Shown: piece after piece, positions 29,506 through 37,317 of the stretch
Layout of the letters: every line of letters starts with the position of its first letter
How positions within the stretch are numbered: the first letter of the stretch is position 1
Assembly: GCA_963702995.1 (NCBI GenBank)
Contig: OY969783.1
Span: forward strand, 2,604,001 to 2,668,000
DNA from: MFD04580-c1 sp963702995
GTDB lineage: Bacteria; Planctomycetota; Phycisphaerae; Tepidisphaerales; Tepidisphaeraceae
Reading direction: 5' to 3'
Length of the DNA: 64,000 bases
Translations under genes and position numbers: made by a program
The notes under the pieces: generated by a model
Databases searched by the model: none
Told to the model about the DNA's origin: nothing
Seen by the model: only the letters and a program-made list of their open reading frames with translations

Positions 29506-31338
29506 ATGCAACACCCACCCGCTCGCCACCGATGGATTGCGGCCGCCACCCTTTCCCTGTCGCTACTCTTGGCCACGCAGGCCCTCCGCGCCGACCCGGC
29601 CGCGACGGCGCCCACCACGCCGGCCACCGCCCTGGCGCGGATGCCGGTAAAGGAGGTCACCGTCTTCAAGGACGGACACGCGTTCGTCCTGCACGAAGGG
29701 TCGCTGCCGACCAACGCTGACGGCAACGTCACCACGGACTACCTGCCGACGCCCGTCTTCGGAACCTTCTGGCCCTACTCGGCCGACAAGAACGTCAAGC
29801 TCGCCGCCACAATCGCCGCACAGCGCCGGGTCTCGATCGAGCGGACGGCCCTGACGGTGCAGGAGCTGATCGAGGCCAACCCCGGCGCGGAGGTGAGCGT
29901 CACCGAGATGAGCCATCCGGCGGCCGCCGGCGTAGCGCCCGTGCCTTCGACGTACACCGCGAAAATTATCGGCGTCCCCACCCAGAGCAGCGAAGAGCAG
30001 GACGCGACCAACCCGCCCAACGGCGGCGACCCTCTTCCGATTAAGGCCGGCATCGTCATGCTCCAGACGACCGACGGCACCCGCGCCGTCTCGATGGACC
30101 GCATCGTGGACGTCTCCTTCCGGCGCGATTACCAGCGGAAGGTGGCCCGCGACGAGATGCGGAACCTGCTCACCTACAAGCTCGACTGGCCCGAAGGAAA
30201 GCCGAAGAAAGAGGCCGCCGTCGGCATGCTCTACGTGCAGAAGGGGCTGCGCTGGGTCCCGGAGTATCGCGTCACGCTCGACGGCAAGGGGCAGGCGTCG
30301 GTCCGGCTGCAGGCGACGCTGATCAACGAGCTGACCGACCTGAACGACGTCACCATGAACCTGGTGATCGGCGTCCCGTCGTTCGCGTTCAAGGACGCGA
30401 TCGACCCGATGTCGCTCCAGCAGACGGCCGCCCAGTTGTCGGTCTATTTTCAGAACGGTTCGCGGACGGGCCTCGCGATGTCGAATTCGTCGATCATGAT
30501 GAACAACATGGGGAACAATTTCGACAATGGGGCGGCCAGCCAGGTGCCGGGCATGCAGGCCGCCGGCCAGCCCGTGCCCGATGCCCTTCCGGAGATGGGC
30601 AACAGCGGGAAAGCGGAGGACCTGTTCATTTACACGCTGAAGCACGTGACCCTTGCCAAAGGGCAGCGGATGGTCGTGCCGGTGACCGAGTCGATGATGC
30701 CTTACAAGGACGTGTACACGTTGGATATCCCGCTCGCCCCTCCGCCGGAGGTGTGGCGCGGCAACGAGGGCGGCCGCGACAGCGAATTCGCCAAGCTGAT
30801 GAACGCCCCCAAGGTCAAGCACAAGGTCCGCGTGACGAACTCGACCGGCTCCCCGATGACGACCGCCCCGGCGCTGGTGCTGCTGAACGACCGGCTGATT
30901 TCGCAGGGCTTAAGCACCTACACCGCCCCCGGCGCCGCGATGGACCTGGACCTCTCGACCGCCGTGGACGTTCGCGTGAAGAAGGCCGAGCACGAGGCCA
31001 AGCGCGTCCCAAACGCCCAGACCTGGGAAGGCAACGCCTATTACCGCGTGGACCTTGCGGGTTCGATCACGCTGACCGATTTCGGCCCCAAGCCGATCGA
31101 GGTGGAGGTGACGCGTCACGTTTTCGGTGAAGTCACCGACGCCAGCGCCGGCGGCAAGTTCGAGGGAGTGAACTTGTTCGAAGAAGGCGAATCCGGCGGC
31201 CTCCCCGGCTGGAACCAGTTCGCCTGGCCCAACTGGTGGCGCCACCTCAACGGCATCGGCAAGATCACCTGGACCGTCAAGCTCGAACCCGGAAAAGAGG
31301 CGGTGCTGGAGTACGGGTGGCGGTACTATTGGCGGTAG
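29506..31338 (+). CDS. Exported DUF4139-like protein
   Basis: 610 residues from ATG 29506. A signal peptide (RHRWIAAATLSLSLLLATQ, then ALRA) is followed by PVKEVTVFKDGHAFVLHEG, the opening beta strand of this family. The middle has YVQKGLRWVPEYRVTLDGKG and LINELTDLNDVTMNLVIGVP, and the end DFGPKPIEVEVTRHVFGE and WTVKLEPGKEAVLEYGWRYY, all resembling DUF4139 (mucoidy-inhibitor MuiA-like) proteins. A Met/Asn-rich insertion lies near residue 330. Function is unknown; an envelope location is inferred from the signal peptide. It has its own transcription unit on the + strand after a long repeat-bearing spacer. Confidence 0.72.
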   Translation: MQHPPARHRWIAAATLSLSLLLATQALRADPAATAPTTPATALARMPVKEVTVFKDGHAFVLHEGSLPTNADGNVTTDYLPTPVFGTFWPYSADKNVKLAATIAAQRRVSIERTALTVQELIEANPGAEVSVTEMSHPAAAGVAPVPSTYTAKIIGVPTQSSEEQDATNPPNGGDPLPIKAGIVMLQTTDGTRAVSMDRIVDVSFRRDYQRKVARDEMRNLLTYKLDWPEGKPKKEAAVGMLYVQKGLRWVPEYRVTLDGKGQASVRLQATLINELTDLNDVTMNLVIGVPSFAFKDAIDPMSLQQTAAQLSVYFQNGSRTGLAMSNSSIMMNNMGNNFDNGAASQVPGMQAAGQPVPDALPEMGNSGKAEDLFIYTLKHVTLAKGQRMVVPVTESMMPYKDVYTLDIPLAPPPEVWRGNEGGRDSEFAKLMNAPKVKHKVRVTNSTGSPMTTAPALVLLNDRLISQGLSTYTAPGAAMDLDLSTAVDVRVKKAEHEAKRVPNAQTWEGNAYYRVDLAGSITLTDFGPKPIEVEVTRHVFGEVTDASAGGKFEGVNLFEEGESGGLPGWNQFAWPNWWRHLNGIGKITWTVKLEPGKEAVLEYGWRYYWR

Positions 31339-31437
31339 AGGCCCCCGCTGGCAGTCGGAGCCCGTCGGCGGAATGAACCAACGGTTCCGATGCCAGCGAC
31401 GGCGGGATGATCGGCGGCGAAGTTTTCCGAGAGATCG

Positions 31438-32076
31438 ATGACGAGCCAGCCGGATCGGGATTTGAAGGAGTCACTCCCTTACACCCCGGCTCCCTCAGGG
31501 CCGACGGTACTTTCGTATGATCGGGCCGGTAAGGGAATATATTTGCGATGGCCCTTTGTGGCGGCCGTGGCCCTCTCGTCCGTCATCCTGCTCATTGGAA
31601 TCGCGCCCTTCATTGTAACTCGCGCATCGGGCAGGGATGGCCACTCGAACAAGGTTCGCTGCGCAAACAACCTGCGCCAGATCGCTCTCGCCTGCCTGAT
31701 GTACGCAAATCAGTATCACGGGAACTTCCCGCCAAGCGTCGCCGCGATCATTGATGGGCCGGGAGCCCAGGAGATCACTCCGAATGTCTTCGTCTGCCCA
31801 GACAGCCGCGATGAACCGCTGACCCTCCCCATCGGCAACCGCGTCGATTCGGAACTGCGCGCGATGGGCCACCTCTCATATGTTTACGTCGGCAGGGATC
31901 TCCGCTTCGACGCCCCGACCGATACGGTCTTACTGTATGAACCGTTGTCCAATCATGGTGACGGCACGCACGTCGCGTACGTTGATGCCCACGTTAACTG
32001 GGTTTCGGCCGCCCAGTTCGACAGAATCGTTAACCGAATGAAGGCCTCAAAGCACACGGCGGGGACGAGGCCTTGA
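31438..32076 (+). CDS. Pseudopilin-like membrane protein, family member 1
   Basis: 212 residues. A polar 38-residue N-terminus precedes one membrane helix (PFVAAVALSSVILLIGIAPFIV) and then RCANNLRQIALACLMYANQYHGNFPPSVAAI, the NNLRQI pattern of planctomycete type II/IV pseudopilin-like (DUF1559/H-X9-DG-like) proteins. A late YVDAHVNWVSAAQFDRIV resembles the DGHV/H-X9-DG ending. Unlike true prepilins there is no type III leader cleavage site. It is 63% similar in layout to the next gene (same order of motifs), so the two arose by duplication. Function unknown. Confidence 0.68.
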   Translation: MTSQPDRDLKESLPYTPAPSGPTVLSYDRAGKGIYLRWPFVAAVALSSVILLIGIAPFIVTRASGRDGHSNKVRCANNLRQIALACLMYANQYHGNFPPSVAAIIDGPGAQEITPNVFVCPDSRDEPLTLPIGNRVDSELRAMGHLSYVYVGRDLRFDAPTDTVLLYEPLSNHGDGTHVAYVDAHVNWVSAAQFDRIVNRMKASKHTAGTRP

Positions 32077-32108
32077 ACGGAGGGTCGGCTCGGCTCGGCG
32101 GACTTCCG

Positions 32109-32130
32109 TAGGGACTGCATCGCGGTCCGC
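32109..32130. repeat. TAGGGACCGCATCGCGGTCCGC element, copy 1
   Basis: A short imperfect palindrome (GGACTGCATCGCGGTCC core) directly after the first pseudopilin-like gene. Four related copies flank this gene family: here, 32895-32918, 32967-32994 and 33266-33292. Confidence 0.7.
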
Positions 32131-32263
32131 ACGCCACCCGTGCGTTCGCGAAGGCTGTACCGCCCTACAGCACCAATGCGGCCGGCCACCTGCCTGGGCA
32201 TCGTAACGCCGACGTGGACATCTCACGCGAACACGTGCCGCGCGAGAACTGAAACGCTACCTC

Positions 32264-32885
32264 ATGAACCCGAAACCCGCCCCCAAGCGATCGTTACCCC
32301 CTGCTCCTTCCTTTGTGGTGCCCTACGAAGCCCCGATCGCGCCGACTGCGAAGCCAAGTGCCCAGGTTGGCCTTAGTCCTCTTCGCCACCTTGTTCGTGG
32401 CGATTGGGGTCCTGATGCTTTCCATGCCTTCGTCTCACCATCGAGAACAAGCTCCTCGAGTAAGGTGCTCCAACAACCTCCGCCAAATCGCGCTCGCCTG
32501 CAAAATGTATGCGAGCCAAGACCAAGGGAAGTTCCCACCGAGTCTGGCCGCGCTCATCGACGGGCCTGACGCGCAGGAGATTCCCGCGGCCGTCATGGTT
32601 TGCCCGTCGAGCAAAGATTCCGCGCCAGACCCGACCAGCACCACCCGCGCCGCGGCCGACATGAAAGCGGGCGGGCACCTGTCTTACATCTACGTGGGGG
32701 CCGGCCTCACCGATCAGTCGAGCCCGGACACCGTTCTCGCGTACGAGCCGCTGACGAACCACGACGGGGACGGGTCGAATGTCGCATATACCGACGCACA
32801 CGTTGAGTGGCACTCGGCCGCCGAGGTGAAGATGATGATCGCCAGCCTGAACGCCGGGAAAAACCCACCGACGACGCGGCCGTGA
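32264..32885 (+). CDS. Pseudopilin-like membrane protein, family member 2 (frame shifted near 32355)
   Basis: The helix and body (LALVLFATLFVAIGVLML, VRCSNNLRQIALACKMYASQ, GKFPPSLAALIDGPDAQEI, YTDAHVEWHSAAE) match family member 1 at 31438 segment by segment. In this frame the N-terminus is basic and unlike the paralogue. In another frame ATG 32264 opens MNPKPAPKRSLPPAPSFVVP, which looks like the polar leader of member 1. One inserted or two deleted bases at 32341-32370 would join them, giving about 206 residues. Alternatively translation starts inside the second frame at GTG 32313. Confidence 0.65.
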
Positions 32886-32894
32886 AAACGCGGT

Positions 32895-32994
32895 GTAGGG
32901 ATCGCATCACGGTCCGCACGTCTCCCGTGCGGCCGTCAGGGCCGGAATGGTCTCGAGCCGGAAATTCCCTCGTGACGGACCGCGGTGCGGTCCC
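32895..32994. repeat. TAGGGACCGCATCGCGGTCCGC element, copies 2 and 3 (inverted pair)
   Basis: Copy 2 (32895-32918) reads forward and copy 3 (32967-32994, GACGGACCGCGGTGCGGTCCC) reads in reverse, so together they can pair into a hairpin with a 50-nt loop containing CCGTGCGGCCGTCAGG. Confidence 0.7.
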
Positions 32995-33025
32995 GAAAGT
33001 TGTTGTGTGAAATGGATGAAGAGCG

Positions 33026-33256
33026 ATGACGATGCCAAGGAACGACAGACCGAATCCGAACGTCGTCGGTTACGGGAGCACACCCGGCCCTTGGCGCACA
33101 AAATCACGTCGATTCACGGTGGCAATCGTGCTGTTTTTTCTCGCGGTGACGGGTCTTTTGATTTTGACGGCGGACGTTGTCCCATCCGGTGGAGCTCCGA
33201 CGCGCCCCGTCAGGGCAAAGTCATTGACCGTCCTGGCCGCATCGGTCTCGGCGTGA
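33026..33256 (+). CDS. Small membrane protein, possible truncated third family member
   Basis: 76 residues with a polar N-terminus (MTMPRNDRPNPNVVGYGSTP) and one membrane helix (FTVAIVLFFLAVTGLLILTA). The layout matches the first 70 residues of the two pseudopilin-like proteins just upstream, but the NNLRQI body is missing and the reading frame stops shortly after the helix. It may be a decayed third copy, or a real small protein. An AGAGCGATG stretch before the start offers a weak ribosome site. Confidence 0.4.
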   Translation: MTMPRNDRPNPNVVGYGSTPGPWRTKSRRFTVAIVLFFLAVTGLLILTADVVPSGGAPTRPVRAKSLTVLAASVSA

Positions 33257-33265
33257 TGACATTCA

Positions 33266-33292
33266 TCGTCGCGGACCGCGATGCGGTCCCTA
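33266..33292. repeat. TAGGGACCGCATCGCGGTCCGC element, copy 4
   Basis: Reverse-orientation copy (GCGGACCGCGATGCGGTCCC with flanks) that ends two bases before the tyrS stop codon, on the + side of a convergent boundary. It could serve as a terminator for tyrS. Confidence 0.65.
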
Positions 33293-33293
33293 C

Positions 33294-34497
33294 CTACGGC
33301 TTCACTCGAGCGTAGCGTTTCCCCAGCCGAACCACGATCGGACGATCGACGGTGAACAAACTCTGCGGGTCGGTCACACGTTGGCCGTCGAAATCGACCG
33401 CACCCTCTTTGATCTTGCGGATCGCCTCGCCGTTGGAAACCGCCAGCGACGCCTTCACCAGGATCGGGGCGAGCTTCTGAGCGTCGCCGCCGACGCTGAA
33501 TTCGGGCATCTCGTCGGGGGCCTTGCGTTCGACGAACTGCTGGTGGAACGCCGCCTCGGCGGCTTCGGCGGCCGCCGGGTCGTGCAGCCAGGCGATCAGG
33601 AGCTTGGCGAGGCGGATCTTGGCGTCCCGCGGCCGCTCGGCGATCAGGGGCTTGAACTCCTCCGGCGGCAGGTCGGTCAAGAGCGTGTAGTAGCTCTCCA
33701 TCAGCGTATCGGGGAGGCTCATCACCTTGCCGAACATCCCCTTGTCGCCCGTCGGCGGGTCGGTCACGCCGATGTAGTTGCCCAGGCTCTTGCTCATCTT
33801 CTTCACGCCGTCGGTCCCGACCAGCAGCGGCGTGACGATGACAATCTGCCCCTCCCGACCTTCCTCCTTCTGAAATTCGCGGCCGACCAGGTTGTTGAAC
33901 AACTGGTCGCTCCCGCCCATCTCCACGTCCGCGTTGATGCAGACCGAATCCCACCCCTGGAGCAGCGGGTAAAGGATCTCGTGCAGGCGGATATCCACCC
34001 CTTCGGCATATCGCTTGGCAAAGTCTTCGCGCGTGAGCACCTGGGCGACGCTCTTGCGCGGCGAGCTTGATGATGTCAACCAGGCCCATCTTGCCGAGCC
34101 ACTCGCCGTTGTAGCGGACCTCCAGGTGCTCGGGGCCGGTCAGCAGGACCTTGCCGACCTGGGCGACGTACGTCTTCGCGTTCGCGTCGATCTCTTCCCC
34201 GGCCAGCACCTTCCGCGTCTGATTGCGGCCGGTCGGATCGCCCACTCGGGCGGTGTAGTCCCCAATGATCAGGACCGCCTTGTGCCCCCAGTCCTGAAAC
34301 TGCCGCACCACCTTCAGCGGGACGGCGTGGCCGAGCGTGACGTCCGGCGCGGTAGGGTCCATCCCCAGCTTGATCCGCAGCGGTTTGCCGGACTCGTGGC
34401 TGCGCTTGAGCTTCTGGCGGAGATCGGGCTCGGTGAGCACCCGCTCGCAACGGCGGCCGAGGGTCAGGATCTGTTCGTCGATCGACATCGTCGTCAT
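33294..34497 (-). CDS. tyrS: Tyrosine--tRNA ligase (frame shifted near 34060)
   Basis: Class I tyrosyl-tRNA synthetase of the shorter TyrZ-like bacterial type. The first frame encodes RIKLGMDPTAPDVTLGHAVP (HIGH-type motif), DYTARVGDPTGRNQTRKVL and LVDIIKLAA. The second continues RKSVAQVLTREDFAKRYAEG, QGWDSVCINADVEMGGSDQL, KKMSKSLGNYIGV (KMSK loop) and a C-terminal S4 RNA-binding domain ending IVVRLGKRYARVKP. Two bases lost in the CGCG tract at 34056-34064 give the best join, for about 401 residues. The gene is essential in most bacteria, so a sequence error is the likely cause of the break. Confidence 0.9.
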
Positions 34498-34729
34498 AAG
34501 GGGGTGACGGAGTAAAGGAACGTTGGGGCCGTGCGCCTAAAGGCGCCCGGCCGGATTCTAACACTAGGGCGTGAAGCGTATACGCCCGCATGATGGCAAA
34601 GGCGAAATCCAAAGCACGAGATCCGACGGAACGACCATGAAGAAGGGAAGGAATCAAATGCAACCGACGGTATCGTTCGGTTCCGCCCTGTTTCGTGCTT
34701 CGGATGTCGCCTGTTGGCAAGGCTGTGAA

Positions 34730-34813
34730 GTAGCAGGCACACTCCGTGTGCCGTCCGCCATCGTATGGATCGAGTTTAGAGACCGGCTACGGCACACGGA
34801 GTGTGCCTGCTAC
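34730..34813. repeat. TAGCAGGCACACTCCGTGTG palindrome, copy 2 (perfect)
   Basis: A perfect 25-bp inverted repeat (arms 34730-34754 and 34789-34813) with a 34-nt loop, between the CPBP protease gene and tyrS (both minus strand). The related, less perfect copy is 16744-16822. Confidence 0.85.
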
Positions 34814-34854
34814 ACGCACTCCGAACCCCGCCTGCTCAGCGGTTGCGAGCCGGC

Positions 34855-35906
34855 TCATCCGGCGTTCTGAAAGAGGTAGATCGCCGTCGAAACCGCATTG
34901 AAGCCCAGGTGAATGGTGATCGACGTCCAAAGCGATCCGGTCCGCTCGTACGCGTACCCCAGGCAGAGGGAGAGAATGAAGATCAGCGGCGCCGTCCAGA
35001 GCGGGTGAATGATCGAAAACGCGAGCGATGTCAGGACAATCGCAACCCAGGTCTGCCAGACGAACGGCCCCTGTCGCGGCCGGCCGGATGTTGCGATGGA
35101 TGACAAGACGGCCGGCGGCGTTCCCGCGCTGGCGACCGAAGGCGCCGCCGCAAACGGCCGCGGCGACGTGAGCCGGACGATCGCCTGGCGGATGAGCGTC
35201 TGGAGGTAGCCGCGGAACGCGAACTCTTCGAAGAACGGGGCGGCGATCAGCGCGCCGCCGATCAGGGCGGTGCGGATCAGCAGTGTCGGGGCTTCCTTCA
35301 TCTTCCGAAGCAGGTCATGCTCGGCGGGGTGCTCGTAGTGAACGAGCTCGTAGACGATCTCCAATGCCTTGCCGCACCCGAACATCAGCGGCATCACCGC
35401 CAGGAGGGCGAGCGCACCGGCGATGACCCCGCGACGGAATCGGGCCGAGCTAAATCCGAGATCCGACTGGCGGGGCAGCGAGAGGGCCCTGTCGCACATC
35501 ATCAGCGCCGCGAAGCCGCACGTCGCGGGGACGGTTGCGATCAGGGCGTAGCCGAGGGGGCTGAGGCCGGCCGGGGCGGTGCTGAGTGCCTTTGTCGGGG
35601 CGCGCGGGAGGCGGCCGCCACGCACAACTGGCTGGCCATGCCCCACACCCAGATCCCAGCGCCGAGCACGCCGACCGTCGGCCAGAGCGGCCGCTGGGGC
35701 GGAAGCCGCAATGGTCCATCGACCGACCGGGCCCTGAAAACGCCGAGCAGCCAAGCCACGACGAGCGCGATGAGGAAGAAAAAGGTGATCTCGGCCACGC
35801 TCATCGCCAGCCCCATAAGCGGGCTGGCCGGCGGCGGAGCGAGCGGGGTCGGGGCGACCGGGTTGACGAGGCCGATCAAATGGAATAGCCGGTGCGAAAT
35901 TGACAT
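34855..35906 (-). CDS. CPBP family intramembrane metalloprotease (frame shifted near 35602)
   Basis: About 350 residues after joining. The N-terminal frame encodes two membrane helices (AEITFFFLIALVVAWLLGVF, TVGVLGAGIWVWGMASQL); the second frame continues ALIATVPATCGFAALM and the CPBP/Abi core: FFEEFAFRGYLQTLIRQAI (EExxxR motif), LTSLAFSIIHPLWTAP (conserved His) and ITIHLGFNAVS (HxxxN/B motif). One base missing in the GGGGCGCGCGGG tract at 35597-35608 explains the break. The family includes CAAX-processing-like proteases and bacteriocin self-immunity proteins; the substrate here is unknown. Start ATG 35906 gives a short leader before the first helix. Confidence 0.85.
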
Positions 35907-36087
35907 TCGATCGATCCAACCTACAGTGGCCCGCCGGTCGATTCTGAAGGGCCGCCACCCGGCGGGGGTTGCGGATTCTAAGCGATCCGCGGCCGAGTGG
36001 ATACGGGCCTCACCGCCTGGTAAACCGCTGGACCCAGTCGTGTTCCCGCCATCGGCCGGCACGAGCAGGAAGCGACCCGGGCCCTCC

Positions 36088-36151
36088 CTGGGAACGCCGA
36101 CGTCCTCGTCGGCTCGGCGTAAGCGGCCGACGGGGACGTCGGCGTTCCCAG
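36088..36151. repeat. GGGAACGCCGACGTCC palindrome, copy 2
   Basis: Arms 36088-36113 and 36126-36151 pair over 26 bp with one or two mismatches around a 12-nt loop. Same element as 29087-29146. It lies in the 450-bp divergent gap between the CPBP gene and trpC; nothing else is seen there. Confidence 0.8.
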
Positions 36152-36362
36152 GTTCAGATTTTGCCCGAGTCCCGCGAATGTTGACCGAGCGGGCCACCCG
36201 GGGCCGGCGACAGAGGGGAACATCGGCGTACGATGCCGGCCGCGGAGGAGAGTCTTTCCCGGGCCTGATCCGAGCGAGGGAACTGCCGGAGCGAGCGTGC
36301 TAAACTCCAGGGGCGGCCGGCGTCGCCGTCGCGGACGTTAAACCGGCGCTGCGCATCTTGAT

Positions 36363-37172
36363 ATGAGTACCATCCTCGACCAAATCATTGAGACCAAGCG
36401 GCAGGAAGTGGCCGAGCGAAAGGAACGGGCGCCGATCGAGGCTCTTAAGGAGACGATCGCGACGCTCGGCCGCCCGCGGAACTTCTTTCACGCCGTCACC
36501 CGCAAGACGGCCAAGCGCGTGAACCTGATCGCCGAGGTCAAGAAGGCCTCTCCCAGCGCCGGCGTGATCCGGGCGGACTTTGACCCGGTCGCCATCGCCA
36601 GGACCTATGCCGACGCCGGCGCCGACGCCTTGAGCGTCCTGACCGACGAAAAGTATTTCCAGGGAAAACTGGAGTACATCCACGCCGTGCGCGACGCCGT
36701 CAAGCTGCCCGTGCTGCGGAAGGATTTCCTGATCGATGCCTATCAGGTCTGGGAGTCCCGCGCGGCAGGGGCCGATGCGATCCTGCTGATCGCCGAGTGC
36801 CTTGAGACGGCTGAGATGATCGACCTTCAGATCCTCGCCACCGAGCTTCACCTGACCACGCTGATCGAGGTCCACGACCTGGACAACCTGATGCGGGTCC
36901 GCGACGCCGTGATCGGCTTCCCCCACCGCTCTTACAGCCTGCTCGGCATCAACAACCGCGACTTGCGCACGTTCAAAACCGACCTGGGCAACACGCTGCG
37001 GCTGGCGGAGCTGGTGGAGGATCGTTCGGTCCTGGTGAGCGAAAGCGGGATCCACACCGCCGAAGACATCGGCAAACTGGCGGCCGCCGGGGTCGGCGCG
37101 GTCCTCGTCGGCGAAAGCCTCATGCGCAGTCAGGACATCGCGGAAAAAGTCCGGACGATGTTCAGCGCCTGA
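36363..37172 (+). CDS. trpC: Indole-3-glycerol-phosphate synthase
   Basis: Closes the indole ring from CdRP in tryptophan biosynthesis. The 269-residue TIM barrel has all family signatures in order: an N-terminal ILDQIIETKRQEVAERKER helix, LIAEVKKASPSAGVIRADFD (catalytic Lys), LSVLTDEKYFQGKLEYI, LPVLRKDFLIDAYQV (catalytic Lys), DAILLIAECL, LIEVHD, GINNRDLRTF, SESGI, and GVGAVLVGESLM for the phosphate site. Length is complete. No other trp gene is adjacent. A strong terminator lies 80 bp downstream. Confidence 0.97.
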   Translation: MSTILDQIIETKRQEVAERKERAPIEALKETIATLGRPRNFFHAVTRKTAKRVNLIAEVKKASPSAGVIRADFDPVAIARTYADAGADALSVLTDEKYFQGKLEYIHAVRDAVKLPVLRKDFLIDAYQVWESRAAGADAILLIAECLETAEMIDLQILATELHLTTLIEVHDLDNLMRVRDAVIGFPHRSYSLLGINNRDLRTFKTDLGNTLRLAELVEDRSVLVSESGIHTAEDIGKLAAAGVGAVLVGESLMRSQDIAEKVRTMFSA

Positions 37173-37244
37173 TAGAGAAGAGGAATGAAGGTGGAAGGAT
37201 GAGACAGGCGCCTTCATCCGGCTACCAGAGGCGGAAGGCCTCTT

Positions 37245-37288
37245 AAAAAACGAACGCCCGCCGGAGCACACGTCTCCGGCGGGCGTTC
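37245..37288 (-). terminator. Intrinsic terminator of the 37318-39096 gene
   Basis: A perfect 15-bp inverted repeat (37252-37266 and 37274-37288, 7-nt loop) followed, on the minus strand, by TTTTTT (A-run at 37245-37250). This is a textbook rho-independent terminator for the minus-strand gene and also blocks read-through from trpC. Confidence 0.9.
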
Positions 37289-37317
37289 AGCGTTTACCAA
37301 CGGGCCGACTGGCCGGC

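Noticed and set aside
29563..30822. A 419-residue minus-strand frame opposite the DUF4139-like gene.
   Set aside because: The + strand product has a signal peptide and family motifs; the reverse frame is a His/Arg/Val-rich shadow.
34498..34729. T-box leader ahead of tyrS.
   Set aside because: No T-box sequence (AGGGUGGNACCGCG) or specifier hairpin recognised; T-boxes are not expected in this phylum.
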